Assembly (NCBI RefSeq): GCF_003028855.1
Contig: NZ_CP028324.1
Span: forward strand, 2,666,001-2,730,000
DNA from: Pseudoduganella armeniaca
Lineage (GTDB): Bacteria > Pseudomonadota > Gammaproteobacteria > Burkholderiales > Burkholderiaceae_D
Length of the DNA: 64,000 nucleotides
Direction: 5' to 3'
The position numbers and the translations under genes are program-made. The notes under the pieces are model-generated. The model had not been told where the DNA came from. It was given only the letters and a program-made list of their open reading frames with translations, and made no database searches. Positions 1 through 8,128 of the stretch are shown in pieces (positions within the stretch are counted from its first letter, which is position 1; the number at the start of each line of letters is the position of its first letter).

Positions 1-992
1 TAACTCGTTCTTGATGAACTTGTCGATCAGCTCAGCACTTTGGCTGGTAGCCTGGCGGTTACGAATGATTTCGAAAAAGTTCGCTAGCGTCTCGTAGCGT
101 GCGTCCGGCGTCTGTCTGCCACGACCCCCGCTCGAATCCCGCATTCCGAATTCTGTCCAGGACTGCGCAATGTTCTTGTCGAGCAAACTGTAGGGCGGGT
201 TGCAGAGTACATAGGTGTCGGCCACGCAAGGCATTTGCGTTTTTGAGGATTTGAGTTCGTTCCCCAGAAACGCCGCAGCGATGGCAACCATGTTTCCCTG
301 GCTGTGACACACAATGGTGATCGGCGTGTCCGGTTGGAGATTACGAATCGACTCGATGAGCCTTGCCAGTCGTAGCGCTGCCATAACGTAGTACGCCCGC
401 GGCGGGCATGAAAAGACAATCCTGTCGTTGGTCGGATTGATATGCTGCACGTGCAGCCAAAGGAATAGCGTGTCGTCGACACCGCTTCCCAGAGGTCCGG
501 CAATGACGTGCATCCGTTAGCAAATGGCCCGCCACCCCAGTAATTCGCTTCATTCAAATAGACGCTGTCGCCATATTCCTGTAGTTCCTTACTCCCAGCC
601 TTATATCCCCAGCGAAATTGAATCACAGGGGAGAAGCTTCCTTCTTCGGAGATGAACGTCTTTGCTGTAGTTTCCGGGTCAAGATATCCCTCCGATGTCA
701 GCTCTGGCCGGTAAGATGCCGGTCGCAACTGTCCACCCTCAGGTGTAGGATAAGCCATATGCTCGTCGAAACGCCTCAGGCGTTCGTTCAAGCCTTTGCA
801 AAGGCCCTCCTCAGCCTGCTTGTACCATTCGCCATCGGAATTTACACCGTGGACGAAGATAACGATACCCGGCAGCGGTAGTTGCTGCAAGATATCAAGG
901 TATTTTTCGGAAATTAGTGTAACACCCGGATTGTGGCCTACCAGTAGATTACCGGGGTCGAATGCGGGATTGTTGCTTGTATCAAAAGTCAT
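1..992 (-). pseudogene. T6SS lipase effector (Tle3-like alpha/beta hydrolase), frameshifted and cut by window edge
   Basis: The protein starts MTFDTSNNPAF at 992, 25 bp after the vgrG stop. It carries the alpha/beta-hydrolase strand IVIFVHGVNSDGEWY near residue 50 and, after the break, the nucleophile elbow CHSQGN (GxSxG). Order and wording resemble the Tle3 phospholipase effectors that sit behind vgrG; the family call is from memory of that signature. The frame is continuous from 992 to about 484 (ending PDLWEA). It then continues in another frame (VDDTLFLWLHVQ) and stays open to position 1. Adding one base to the short C run at 482-483 joins the halves as WEAGVDDTLF. No immunity gene is visible; it may lie beyond the left edge. 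The gene is either a real pseudogene or an indel error. Confidence 0.72.
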
Positions 993-1017
993 GGTGTCGT
1001 AGGTGTGATGCTGGGCG

Positions 1018-3729
1018 TCAGGAACGCGGCATATAGAAGAAAGCCTTGATGCGCTGCAACGTGTCCCCGGTAATCTTCTCGCCTTCTCCAGCCGCATTGC
1101 TCTGGCCCGAAAGCGGGCTGTCGCCATCCCGCTCCACGTGCAGCTTCATGCCCTCGACCGGCTTGCCGTCCGTCGGCCGCAGCAGGCGAGGAATCCGGCT
1201 GAAATCGCCGGCCTCGAACTTCGGCATTTCGGTGCTGGCGCTGGCCGGGCCGCTCCAGTGGTGGCCGTCCGTCTTGACCGTCAGCGTGCCCGGGCCGCCC
1301 AGCTCGACGTTGCCGCCCTTGAGCTTCAGGTAGGCGCCGCCGCCCACGATCAGCGTTACTTCTTCTTCCGCCATGACGATGAAGCGCTTGCCGGCCGTGG
1401 CCTTGACGTCCTTGGCCGAATCGATCTGCATGTCGTCGTGCTGGCTTTGCATCAGGAACTTGCCGTGGTGGGCGATCTGCGCGATGCCATCCATGTGCGA
1501 GAACAGCGAGATGCCCTTGCCGGCGTTCAGGTTGAAGCGCTGGCCGCTGGTGAACTGCATGTGCTGCTGGGCGACGGTGTCGACGTTGACGCCGGCGTAG
1601 CTGACCAGCGTCTTCGGCGTCGTCACGGCAATGCCCTCGGGCGCCGTCAGGCTGACGGTCGGCTTGCCGCTCGACGCGGCGGCGGCCACATCTTCCTTCA
1701 GTTCGGACTGGCCGGCCGGGTCCAGTGACAAGCCCTGGTGCTCGGCCGCGTACTGTCCCAGCGACTTGAACAGGTCCAGGCAATCCTGCATCAGCGCGAC
1801 GTGCTCTTCGCTGCTCAACTGGTTGCCGCTGGCGTCCAGCCGCTTCCAGGCCGAGATCAGCAGCGACTTGGCCGTGCGCAGGGCGCCGCTGTCGTTGGTG
1901 GTCAGCTCGAAGCCTTCGCCGCGCGGCGTGGCGGCGCCGTTGCTGCGCGGGTGCGTCAGGTAGCCCAGGTTGAGCTGGGCGTGGCCGTGCGCGCTTTCCA
2001 GCTGGGCGCTGATCTGGCCGGGCGTGTCGTCCAGGCGCAACTGGTTATAGCGCTGGCCACGGCCTTCGTGGCTCTTGATGCCGGACAGGTAGCGGTCGCC
2101 CGGCAGGCGGCTGACGTCGCTGAACGACGGCGGCGTCTTGGTGGCGTCGTGCACGCGGCCGACGATCAGCGGCTTGTCCGGATCGCCGCCCAGGAAGACG
2201 CAGATCACCTCGTCGCCGATGCGGGGCAGGGTGATCGCGCCGTACTGCGCGCTGGCCCAGCCGCTGGCCACGCGCACCCAGGCCGAGTCGCGCTCGCTGT
2301 CCGAGGCGCCGGCACCCTGGGCATGTGCGTGATCCTTGTCGCGGCAGCCGGGGAAGCGCACTTTAACGCGGCCCAGCTCGTCGCAGTGGATTTCCTCGCC
2401 CTGTGGACCGACGACGAACACGCTTTGTGGTTCCGCCCGTGGCACGTCGGTGCGCGGATCGAAGCTTGGCACGATCGGCACGCCGCGCCGCACGCAGGTG
2501 AAATGGTTGGTGTAGCGTACCCCGCGCTCGGCGCTGGCCTCGCCCAGCTTGCCGTCCGGGGCGTGCCAGCGGTTCAGCGCGAACAGCCGCTGGGCCCGCT
2601 CGTCGAGCGTCTTGGGCAGGTTGTTCTCCGCCTGCACACGCAGCTCCGTGACGACGAACTCGCGTTGCTCCGGCGGATGCGTGTCGATTTCGGGATGGCC
2701 GGTCAAGCCGATCCATTCGCCCACGCACAGCTCGCGCACACTGCCTTCGCCCTGGAAGAACTTCGACTCGTACTCATGGCGCCGCATGCGTGCCGTGCCG
2801 AGCTCGCGGTAGTCGGCGCTGCTGTCGCCCGCGTGCGGCACGTCGACCAGGTAGTCGTCCAGGCTGGCGGCGAACTGGTTGCCCAGCAGACCCTGGTCAT
2901 GGTTGCCGAGATCCTGGCTGTCCATCGCCGCCACCCGGGCGTAATCCCAGCTGCGCCGGGTGACGGTACCCGCCGTCAGTTGCCGTACAGCGTGCCAGCC
3001 CGTGATCGTGTCGCGCGTTTCCGTGGCGTCGTCGCGGTGGTAGCGCACGGTTCCGGCGCGGTTCTGGCGCAGCGCCATGGCGTCGTCGAACAAGACCAAC
3101 GTGTGCACCGGTACGTCGTCGGAGCCTCGTTCCGTCGGGCTGCCGGGCCGAATGTACCAGGCGATGCCCCGGCGCTTCCACAGCCGGCGCAGGAAGGCGC
3201 CAGTCGATTCGTTGCTCTGCATCGTGAATTCACGCGCGGGGTACGACTTCAGGTGGCCCAGGTCGAAATCGAACGCCCGCGCGGCGACCGGATTGTTTTC
3301 GCGCCATTCCCGCAACAGGATATTGGTGATGTGGATTTCGTCGGCATTGCGAAATACCCGTGTGTTGACCACTTTATCCAGCAGCGACAGCGCGTCGCGC
3401 ACCAGCAGCTGGTAGGTCGCGAGGCCGCCGTCGCTGCCGCCCTCGGTGATCGCGGCCACCACGCCGCAGACCGAGCGCAGCTCGCCGCGGTCGGTGACGA
3501 ACTGCAGTTCCACCGGGCTGGCGATGAAGCGCTTCAGCGGCATGCCCGCTTCCAGCGCCACGCAGGACACCCGGTAGTCGATCCCGCCACAGATCGATTC
3601 CCCGCCATCGACGTATTTCACGAGCAGCACGTCGTCCAGGACCTGGCTGCCGTCGAACAGGCGCAAACGGATCGGCCGGTTGGCTTCGGTCAGTGCCGCA
3701 GCCGGCAACCGAGGAGGGATATTCGTCAT
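1018..3729 (-). CDS. vgrG: Type VI secretion tip protein VgrG
   Basis: This 903-residue protein forms the trimeric spike tip of the type VI secretion system. The gp27-like base domain occupies about residues 1-370. It is followed near residue 430 by the gp5 OB-fold (DELGRVKVRFPG, then SGWASAQYGAITLPRIGDE, the most conserved VgrG stretch). A repetitive C-terminal beta-helix/DUF2345 region runs from about 690 to 830 (GKFLMQSQHDD, GGGAYLKLKGG). The length fits VgrG with a DUF2345 extension, which often helps load a cognate effector. The next gene on the same strand is a lipase effector, so this looks like an orphan vgrG-effector island: no tss structural genes are in the window. The ATG at 3729 follows an AT-rich region. 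Confidence 0.93.
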   Translation of the reverse strand: MTNIPPRLPAAALTEANRPIRLRLFDGSQVLDDVLLVKYVDGGESICGGIDYRVSCVALEAGMPLKRFIASPVELQFVTDRGELRSVCGVVAAITEGGSDGGLATYQLLVRDALSLLDKVVNTRVFRNADEIHITNILLREWRENNPVAARAFDFDLGHLKSYPAREFTMQSNESTGAFLRRLWKRRGIAWYIRPGSPTERGSDDVPVHTLVLFDDAMALRQNRAGTVRYHRDDATETRDTITGWHAVRQLTAGTVTRRSWDYARVAAMDSQDLGNHDQGLLGNQFAASLDDYLVDVPHAGDSSADYRELGTARMRRHEYESKFFQGEGSVRELCVGEWIGLTGHPEIDTHPPEQREFVVTELRVQAENNLPKTLDERAQRLFALNRWHAPDGKLGEASAERGVRYTNHFTCVRRGVPIVPSFDPRTDVPRAEPQSVFVVGPQGEEIHCDELGRVKVRFPGCRDKDHAHAQGAGASDSERDSAWVRVASGWASAQYGAITLPRIGDEVICVFLGGDPDKPLIVGRVHDATKTPPSFSDVSRLPGDRYLSGIKSHEGRGQRYNQLRLDDTPGQISAQLESAHGHAQLNLGYLTHPRSNGAATPRGEGFELTTNDSGALRTAKSLLISAWKRLDASGNQLSSEEHVALMQDCLDLFKSLGQYAAEHQGLSLDPAGQSELKEDVAAAASSGKPTVSLTAPEGIAVTTPKTLVSYAGVNVDTVAQQHMQFTSGQRFNLNAGKGISLFSHMDGIAQIAHHGKFLMQSQHDDMQIDSAKDVKATAGKRFIVMAEEEVTLIVGGGAYLKLKGGNVELGGPGTLTVKTDGHHWSGPASASTEMPKFEAGDFSRIPRLLRPTDGKPVEGMKLHVERDGDSPLSGQSNAAGEGEKITGDTLQRIKAFFYMPRS

Positions 3730-4084
3730 CGTGACCTGCGATTAATTTCGGAAACCGGGAATTATAGATAGTTTTACTGTTGAGTATTTAAGCCTCATCA
3801 ATAAAATATTTAGAATGGTCATTCGGAAATTATGTTCCTGCACGGCTCTATTATTACTAAATAGTAAATAATATTGCTCGACTATTATCCGGCGGCGACG
3901 TGTGGGTCGGTCTCGCTGACCCCGTCCGTTCGCTTGTTCTCCCACGAGATGTTCTGCTAAGCTCTCGGGCTCGCCGGTGCATGCCGCTCCGGCTCGCTTC
4001 AATTGTCACGCGCGATTTGTCACTGGCCCGATTTGCCGGTACATTGCCTCAACGGCGGTGCCATGCCGCCCACGGAGATCATTC
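3730..4084. other. AT-rich upstream region of vgrG
   Basis: This gap has no convincing gene. From about 3765 to 3890 the sequence is strikingly AT-rich (runs such as aataaaatatttag and actaaatagtaaataatatt), unlike the GC-rich surroundings. It lies directly upstream of vgrG on the minus strand and probably holds its promoter. The low GC is typical of silencer-bound, horizontally acquired T6SS islands. The remainder, 3890-4084, is GC-rich and leads into the ribosome binding site of the small gene at 4085. Confidence 0.5.
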
Positions 4085-4360
4085 ATGTTTCTGGACCACC
4101 CGACCATTACCGCCACCAACAGCCTGACGGAGCCGGACCGTATCGAGCGGCTGAACCGGGTGTATGGCTACGTGGCGGCGCTGGCCGACGCGGCGAGCCT
4201 GCAGCCGTTCATCGAGAAGGTCGCCCAGCTGCACGATCACAAGGGCACCCTCATCGTGTTCTGGCATGACGCGCCGACAGAGCAGGAAAAAGGCTTCTTC
4301 CTGCAGGCTTGGCGCAGCAAGATCGGCGACGGCAGCGACAACGTCGAACACGAGATCTGA
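4085..4360 (+). CDS. Small hypothetical protein (91 aa)
   Basis: I do not recognise this protein. It starts MFLDHPTITATNSLTEPDRI and ends with a charged tail (SKIGDGSDNVEHEI). The start at 4085 is chosen because a GGAG ribosome binding site lies at 4074-4077, seven bases upstream; longer in-frame extensions lack one. The composition is that of a soluble, mostly helical protein, with no signal peptide or membrane segment. The stop is 5 bp before the diguanylate-cyclase-like gene, so the two are probably co-transcribed and it may accompany that sensor. Confidence 0.7.
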   Translation: MFLDHPTITATNSLTEPDRIERLNRVYGYVAALADAASLQPFIEKVAQLHDHKGTLIVFWHDAPTEQEKGFFLQAWRSKIGDGSDNVEHEI

Positions 4361-4365
4361 TTCCC

Positions 4366-5601
4366 ATGGACGGCCAGACGCTGATCGCCACGCTGGCACT
4401 CGTTAACCTTGCGCTGTATGGGGCGCTGCTGTGCCATGGCACGGGGCGGCGCCGGCCCTCGACCCTGTCCGGCTTTACCATCGCCCGCCTGTGCCAGGGC
4501 ATGGGCTGGCTGATCCTGTCCCTGCACGCGCTGGTGCCGACGAACGTTGGCGGTCCCGTGGCGTTCATGCTGCTGGTCGGCGGCGCCGCGATGGACGCCA
4601 GCGGCTGGTGGGAGAGCGCGGGTCATCCTGGCGCGCGCGTGCGCCTGCTGCGCGGCGTGGCACTCGCCATTGGCGCTTATATCGCGGTGCACCTGGCGTT
4701 CGGCCGCAGCCCCGAGGCGGCTGCCGCGGCCGCGCCATGGGTGGCCGTGCTGCTGGCTGCGATGGCGGCCGCGTTCCATCTCTCGGCCAGCGCGGCGCTG
4801 GCGCGTGGCTGGCTCGGCGCCACCTTGCTGCGCCGGCTGCTGGCCGCCGTCAACGTGGTGCTGGCCGCGGTACCGCTGGCGGCGGCGCTGCTGGCCGCAC
4901 TGAATCCCGACTGGTTGCCGGTCGCGCCGGTGCAGTTGCTGCCCGGTGTCCTGTTCATCCTGCTGGGCGCGCTGGCCGTCAACGGCGCCGGCTGCCTGCT
5001 GCTGGGCCGCGACACGCTGCAGGCCGAACTGGACCGCCTGGAAACCGTGGACCCGCTGACGGACGTGCCAAACCGGCGCGGCTTCTACCACGGCCTGGCG
5101 CCATGGCTGGCACTGGCGCGCCGGCCGGGCCAGCCGACGGCGCTCGTCATCGTCAACCTGGACGGTTTCAAGCGCGTCAACGACCATTACGGCCACGCCG
5201 TCGGCGACGTGGTGCTGAAGACGCTGGTCGACGCCGTGCGCCGCCAGTTGCGCGAGGCCGACATGATCGGTCGCCTGGGCGGGGCCGAGTTCGCGCTGCT
5301 GCTGCCGCGCACCGGCCTGCCGGAGGCGACATTGGTGGCCGAGCGCATCCGCGTCGCCGTGGCCGCGTTGCCCGTCAAGGCCGAGCGTGCCGTCATCAAC
5401 CTGACGATGAGCATGGGTGTGACGACGATCCGTGCCGAGGACAGCACGGTCAGCCTGTTCAAGCGCGCCGACGAGGCGCTGCAGGCGGCCAAGCTGCGCG
5501 GCCGCAACCAGGTGGTGGCGGCCGAGCCGCCCGCCACCGCGCCGGACGACGAGGCGGCCGCTGCGTCTGCCGCTGGGTCTGCTGATACTGCGCGCGGCTG
5601 A
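4366..5601 (+). CDS. Membrane protein with degenerate GGDEF domain
   Basis: This 411-residue protein has a hydrophobic N-terminal half with about six membrane segments, followed by a GGDEF domain from about residue 230 (DPLTDVPNRRGF). The signature is GGAEF instead of GG(D/E)EF. The upstream metal-binding motif reads VNLDGFKRVND, where active enzymes have DxD. Both metal-ligand positions are therefore changed, and I infer that the domain is not a diguanylate cyclase. The inhibitory c-di-GMP site RxxD (READ, five residues before GG) is intact, so it could act as a membrane c-di-GMP receptor. The start at MDGQTL (4366) leaves 5 bp after the preceding small gene. The C-terminus is an Ala-rich tail. 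Confidence 0.88.
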   Translation: MDGQTLIATLALVNLALYGALLCHGTGRRRPSTLSGFTIARLCQGMGWLILSLHALVPTNVGGPVAFMLLVGGAAMDASGWWESAGHPGARVRLLRGVALAIGAYIAVHLAFGRSPEAAAAAAPWVAVLLAAMAAAFHLSASAALARGWLGATLLRRLLAAVNVVLAAVPLAAALLAALNPDWLPVAPVQLLPGVLFILLGALAVNGAGCLLLGRDTLQAELDRLETVDPLTDVPNRRGFYHGLAPWLALARRPGQPTALVIVNLDGFKRVNDHYGHAVGDVVLKTLVDAVRRQLREADMIGRLGGAEFALLLPRTGLPEATLVAERIRVAVAALPVKAERAVINLTMSMGVTTIRAEDSTVSLFKRADEALQAAKLRGRNQVVAAEPPATAPDDEAAAASAAGSADTARG

Positions 5602-5671
5602 CGGGCGAAATGTCATCATCCCGTCATCAACGGGTTCTAATGTGGTAGGATTTTCAATATAAACGATATAA

Positions 5672-7150
5672 ATGGAATCCTCCATGTACGCAGCGGTCGA
5701 CCTGGGTTCGAACAGCTTTCGATTTTCCATTGGCAAGCACGACGGTGAACAGATCCGCGTGCAGAAGAGCGTGCGCGAGCCGATCCGGCTGGCCGCCGGG
5801 CTGGATGCGGACGGCAACCTGACGCTGGAGGCGATGCAGCGCGCGCTGAACTGCCTGAGGAGCTTTCGCGCCACGCTGGCGACCTTCGAGCTGGAAGCGG
5901 TGCGCGTCGTCGCCACCTCGACGATGCGCCAGGCGAAGAACATCGCCACCTTCCTGCCGCAGGCCGAGCAGGCCATCGGCTATCCCATCGAGATCATCTC
6001 CGGCGAGGAAGAAGGGCGCCTGATCTACATGGGCGTGGCCAACGCGCTGGCGCAGCCTTCCGAGCGGCGCCTCGTGGTCGATATCGGCGGCGGTTCGACG
6101 GAACTGATCCTGGGCCGCGGTTTGGAGATCGAACGGGTCGAATCGTTCAGCGTGGGCAGCGTGCGCCAGAGCCTGTCGTTCTTCATCGGCGGGCGCGTCG
6201 ACGCGCCATCGTTCGAGGCCGCCATCCTGTCGGCGCGCAGCATCTTCGAGGACGGCGCGCCTCCGTACCACCCGCAGTTCTGGAAGCGCGCCTATGGCTC
6301 GTCCGGCACGATCCGCGCGATTGCCGACATCATCGATAAGAACGGCCTGGATCGCACCTGTCCTGAGCGCGGCGTGACGCCGGCCAGCCTGGACCTGCTG
6401 AAGGAACGCTTCATCGCCTGCGGCCACGTCAGCCGCATCGACCTGCCGGGGCTGCGGCCGGACCGCGCCGGCACCATCATCGGCGGCCTGGCGATCCTGA
6501 TCGGCGTGATGCGCGAGCTGGGCATCGATCAGCTGGCGCCGATCGAGGCGGGCCTGCGCATGGGCGTCATGTGGGACCTGTACCAGCGTTCGATGCGGCA
6601 TGACCGGCGCGAGGAGTCGGTCGGCGCGTTCCAGCGCAAGTTCAATGTCGACACGGCACGCGCCAGCCGCGTGGCGGACGATGCGGTGGCGCTGCTGGAC
6701 CAGCTCAAGCCATCGTCCGACGCCACGCCACGCCTGCTGTACTGGAGCGCGCTGCTGCACGAGCTGGGCATGGCGGTATCGCAGACGGGCTACCACAAGC
6801 ATACGGCCTACATCATCGAGAACGCCGACCTGCCGGGCTTCACCACGCGTGAGCAGCGCACCATGAGCCGGCTGGCGCTGGCCCAGAAGGGCAACCTGCG
6901 CAAGGTGGGCGAATTCCTGGCGGACGCCGACTTCGCCCGCGCCGTCGTGGCGCTGCGGCTGGCGATCGTGTTCATGCACGCCCGCATCGACGTGGCGCTG
7001 GCGGCGCCGAAGCTGCGCATGAAGAACCGCATCGAGCTGGAATTGCGGCGCGAATGGGTGACCGACCACCCCACGTTGTCGTACTGGATCGAGAAGGAAC
7101 AGGAACACTGGGACGAGGTGGGCGTGGACCTGGGACTGCGCTATGCGTGA
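5672..7150 (+). CDS. ppx: Exopolyphosphatase, Ppx/GppA family
   Basis: This is an ASKHA-fold phosphatase that removes terminal phosphate from polyphosphate, or pppGpp in the GppA branch. The phosphate-1 loop AAVDLGSNSFRF is at residues 7-18, the second nucleotide-binding motif VVDIGGGSTELILG near 135, and the acidic EEEGRLIYMG stretch near 112. The C-terminal part from about residue 320 is the HD-like domain (LHELGMAVSQTGYHKH). The 492-residue length matches the two-domain Ppx. Two ATGs are possible, 5672 and 5684; neither has a strong ribosome binding site and the second starts exactly at MYAAVDLG. It stands alone after the GGDEF gene, with an AT-rich stretch at 5645-5670 that may hold its promoter. 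Confidence 0.93.
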   Translation: MESSMYAAVDLGSNSFRFSIGKHDGEQIRVQKSVREPIRLAAGLDADGNLTLEAMQRALNCLRSFRATLATFELEAVRVVATSTMRQAKNIATFLPQAEQAIGYPIEIISGEEEGRLIYMGVANALAQPSERRLVVDIGGGSTELILGRGLEIERVESFSVGSVRQSLSFFIGGRVDAPSFEAAILSARSIFEDGAPPYHPQFWKRAYGSSGTIRAIADIIDKNGLDRTCPERGVTPASLDLLKERFIACGHVSRIDLPGLRPDRAGTIIGGLAILIGVMRELGIDQLAPIEAGLRMGVMWDLYQRSMRHDRREESVGAFQRKFNVDTARASRVADDAVALLDQLKPSSDATPRLLYWSALLHELGMAVSQTGYHKHTAYIIENADLPGFTTREQRTMSRLALAQKGNLRKVGEFLADADFARAVVALRLAIVFMHARIDVALAAPKLRMKNRIELELRREWVTDHPTLSYWIEKEQEHWDEVGVDLGLRYA

Positions 7151-7282
7151 ATAATCGTGCCGGCAAAAAATATTGTCGATAAGAATGTACCTCTGCCTTG
7201 TAATTTTGCTTACACTATAGCTTTCACCTTCCGTCGTGCGGCGCCCACCGGGCCGGCACGGCGGCGGTGCGTTCGTGGAGGC

Positions 7283-8128
7283 ATGATGGCGGTACGGGGC
7301 AACAACGGGATGACAATGGCACTGGCGGCAACGGGCGCGCGCGGCTGGGCCGGGCGGCTGGCCGGCCTGGGCCTGGCGCTGGCGGCAGCGTGGTGCGCCG
7401 CGGCGCCGCTGCCCGGCGCCGCACCCACCGTCACGCTGTGCTACGAGCGGGCCGACGTGCGGCCCTGGCGCACCGAGGCGGGCGAGGGGCTGAACTTCGA
7501 CCTGCTGCGCATGGTGGGCGAGCGCGAACACATCGTCTTCAATTTCCAGAGCATGCCGTTCAAGCGCTGCCTGGCGCAGCTCAAGGCCAACGCGGTGGAC
7601 GGCGTGTTTGCCGTCAGCTTCAAGCCGGACCGGCTCGAGCTCGGCGCCTATCCGGGCGGTGCCACGCCGGACGCGTCCAAGCGCATGCACATCGACCGCT
7701 ACATCCTGTTGCGGCGCAAGGGCGGCACACTGGACTGGGATGGCAAGACATTGCGCAACGTCGACGGCGCCATCGGCGCCCAGCTGGGCTATTCGATCAC
7801 GGACCAGCTGCGCAGCCTGAACGTCACGGTGGACGAGGGCAGCCAGAAGTCCGAGGAGCTGGTGCGCAAGCTGCTCGCGGGACGCCTGGCCGGCGCCGCC
7901 GTGGGCGGCAGCGACGCGCGCACCCTGCTGGACGGGCCATACGGCCCGCAGATCGAGGCACTGCCCGTGCCGCTGGTGGAAAAACCGTATTTCCTGATGC
8001 TGTCGCACCAGCTGGTGGCGCGACAGCCGGAACTGGCCGAGCGCATCTGGTCCGCCATGGAGCAGGTGCGCAACAGTTCCGCCTACAAGAAACTGGAGCG
8101 TACCGGCAGCAAGGGTGCGCGCCGCTGA
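7283..8128 (+). CDS. Periplasmic solute-binding protein, family 3 (amino-acid-binding type)
   Basis: The 281-residue product begins with a long signal sequence (hydrophobic stretch LAGLGLALAAAWCAAAPLPG), then a type-3 periplasmic binding fold: TVTLCYERADVRPWRT near the mature N-terminus, GLNFDLLRMVGE, and QLKANAVDGVFAVS. It is followed without a gap by a membrane hybrid kinase (TGA and ATG share one base at 8128), and no ABC permease is near. I therefore infer that it delivers a ligand signal to the kinase rather than feeding a transporter. A GGAGG sits at 7277-7281; the ATG at 7286 has the better spacing than that at 7283. Confidence 0.88.
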   Translation: MMAVRGNNGMTMALAATGARGWAGRLAGLGLALAAAWCAAAPLPGAAPTVTLCYERADVRPWRTEAGEGLNFDLLRMVGEREHIVFNFQSMPFKRCLAQLKANAVDGVFAVSFKPDRLELGAYPGGATPDASKRMHIDRYILLRRKGGTLDWDGKTLRNVDGAIGAQLGYSITDQLRSLNVTVDEGSQKSEELVRKLLAGRLAGAAVGGSDARTLLDGPYGPQIEALPVPLVEKPYFLMLSHQLVARQPELAERIWSAMEQVRNSSAYKKLERTGSKGARR

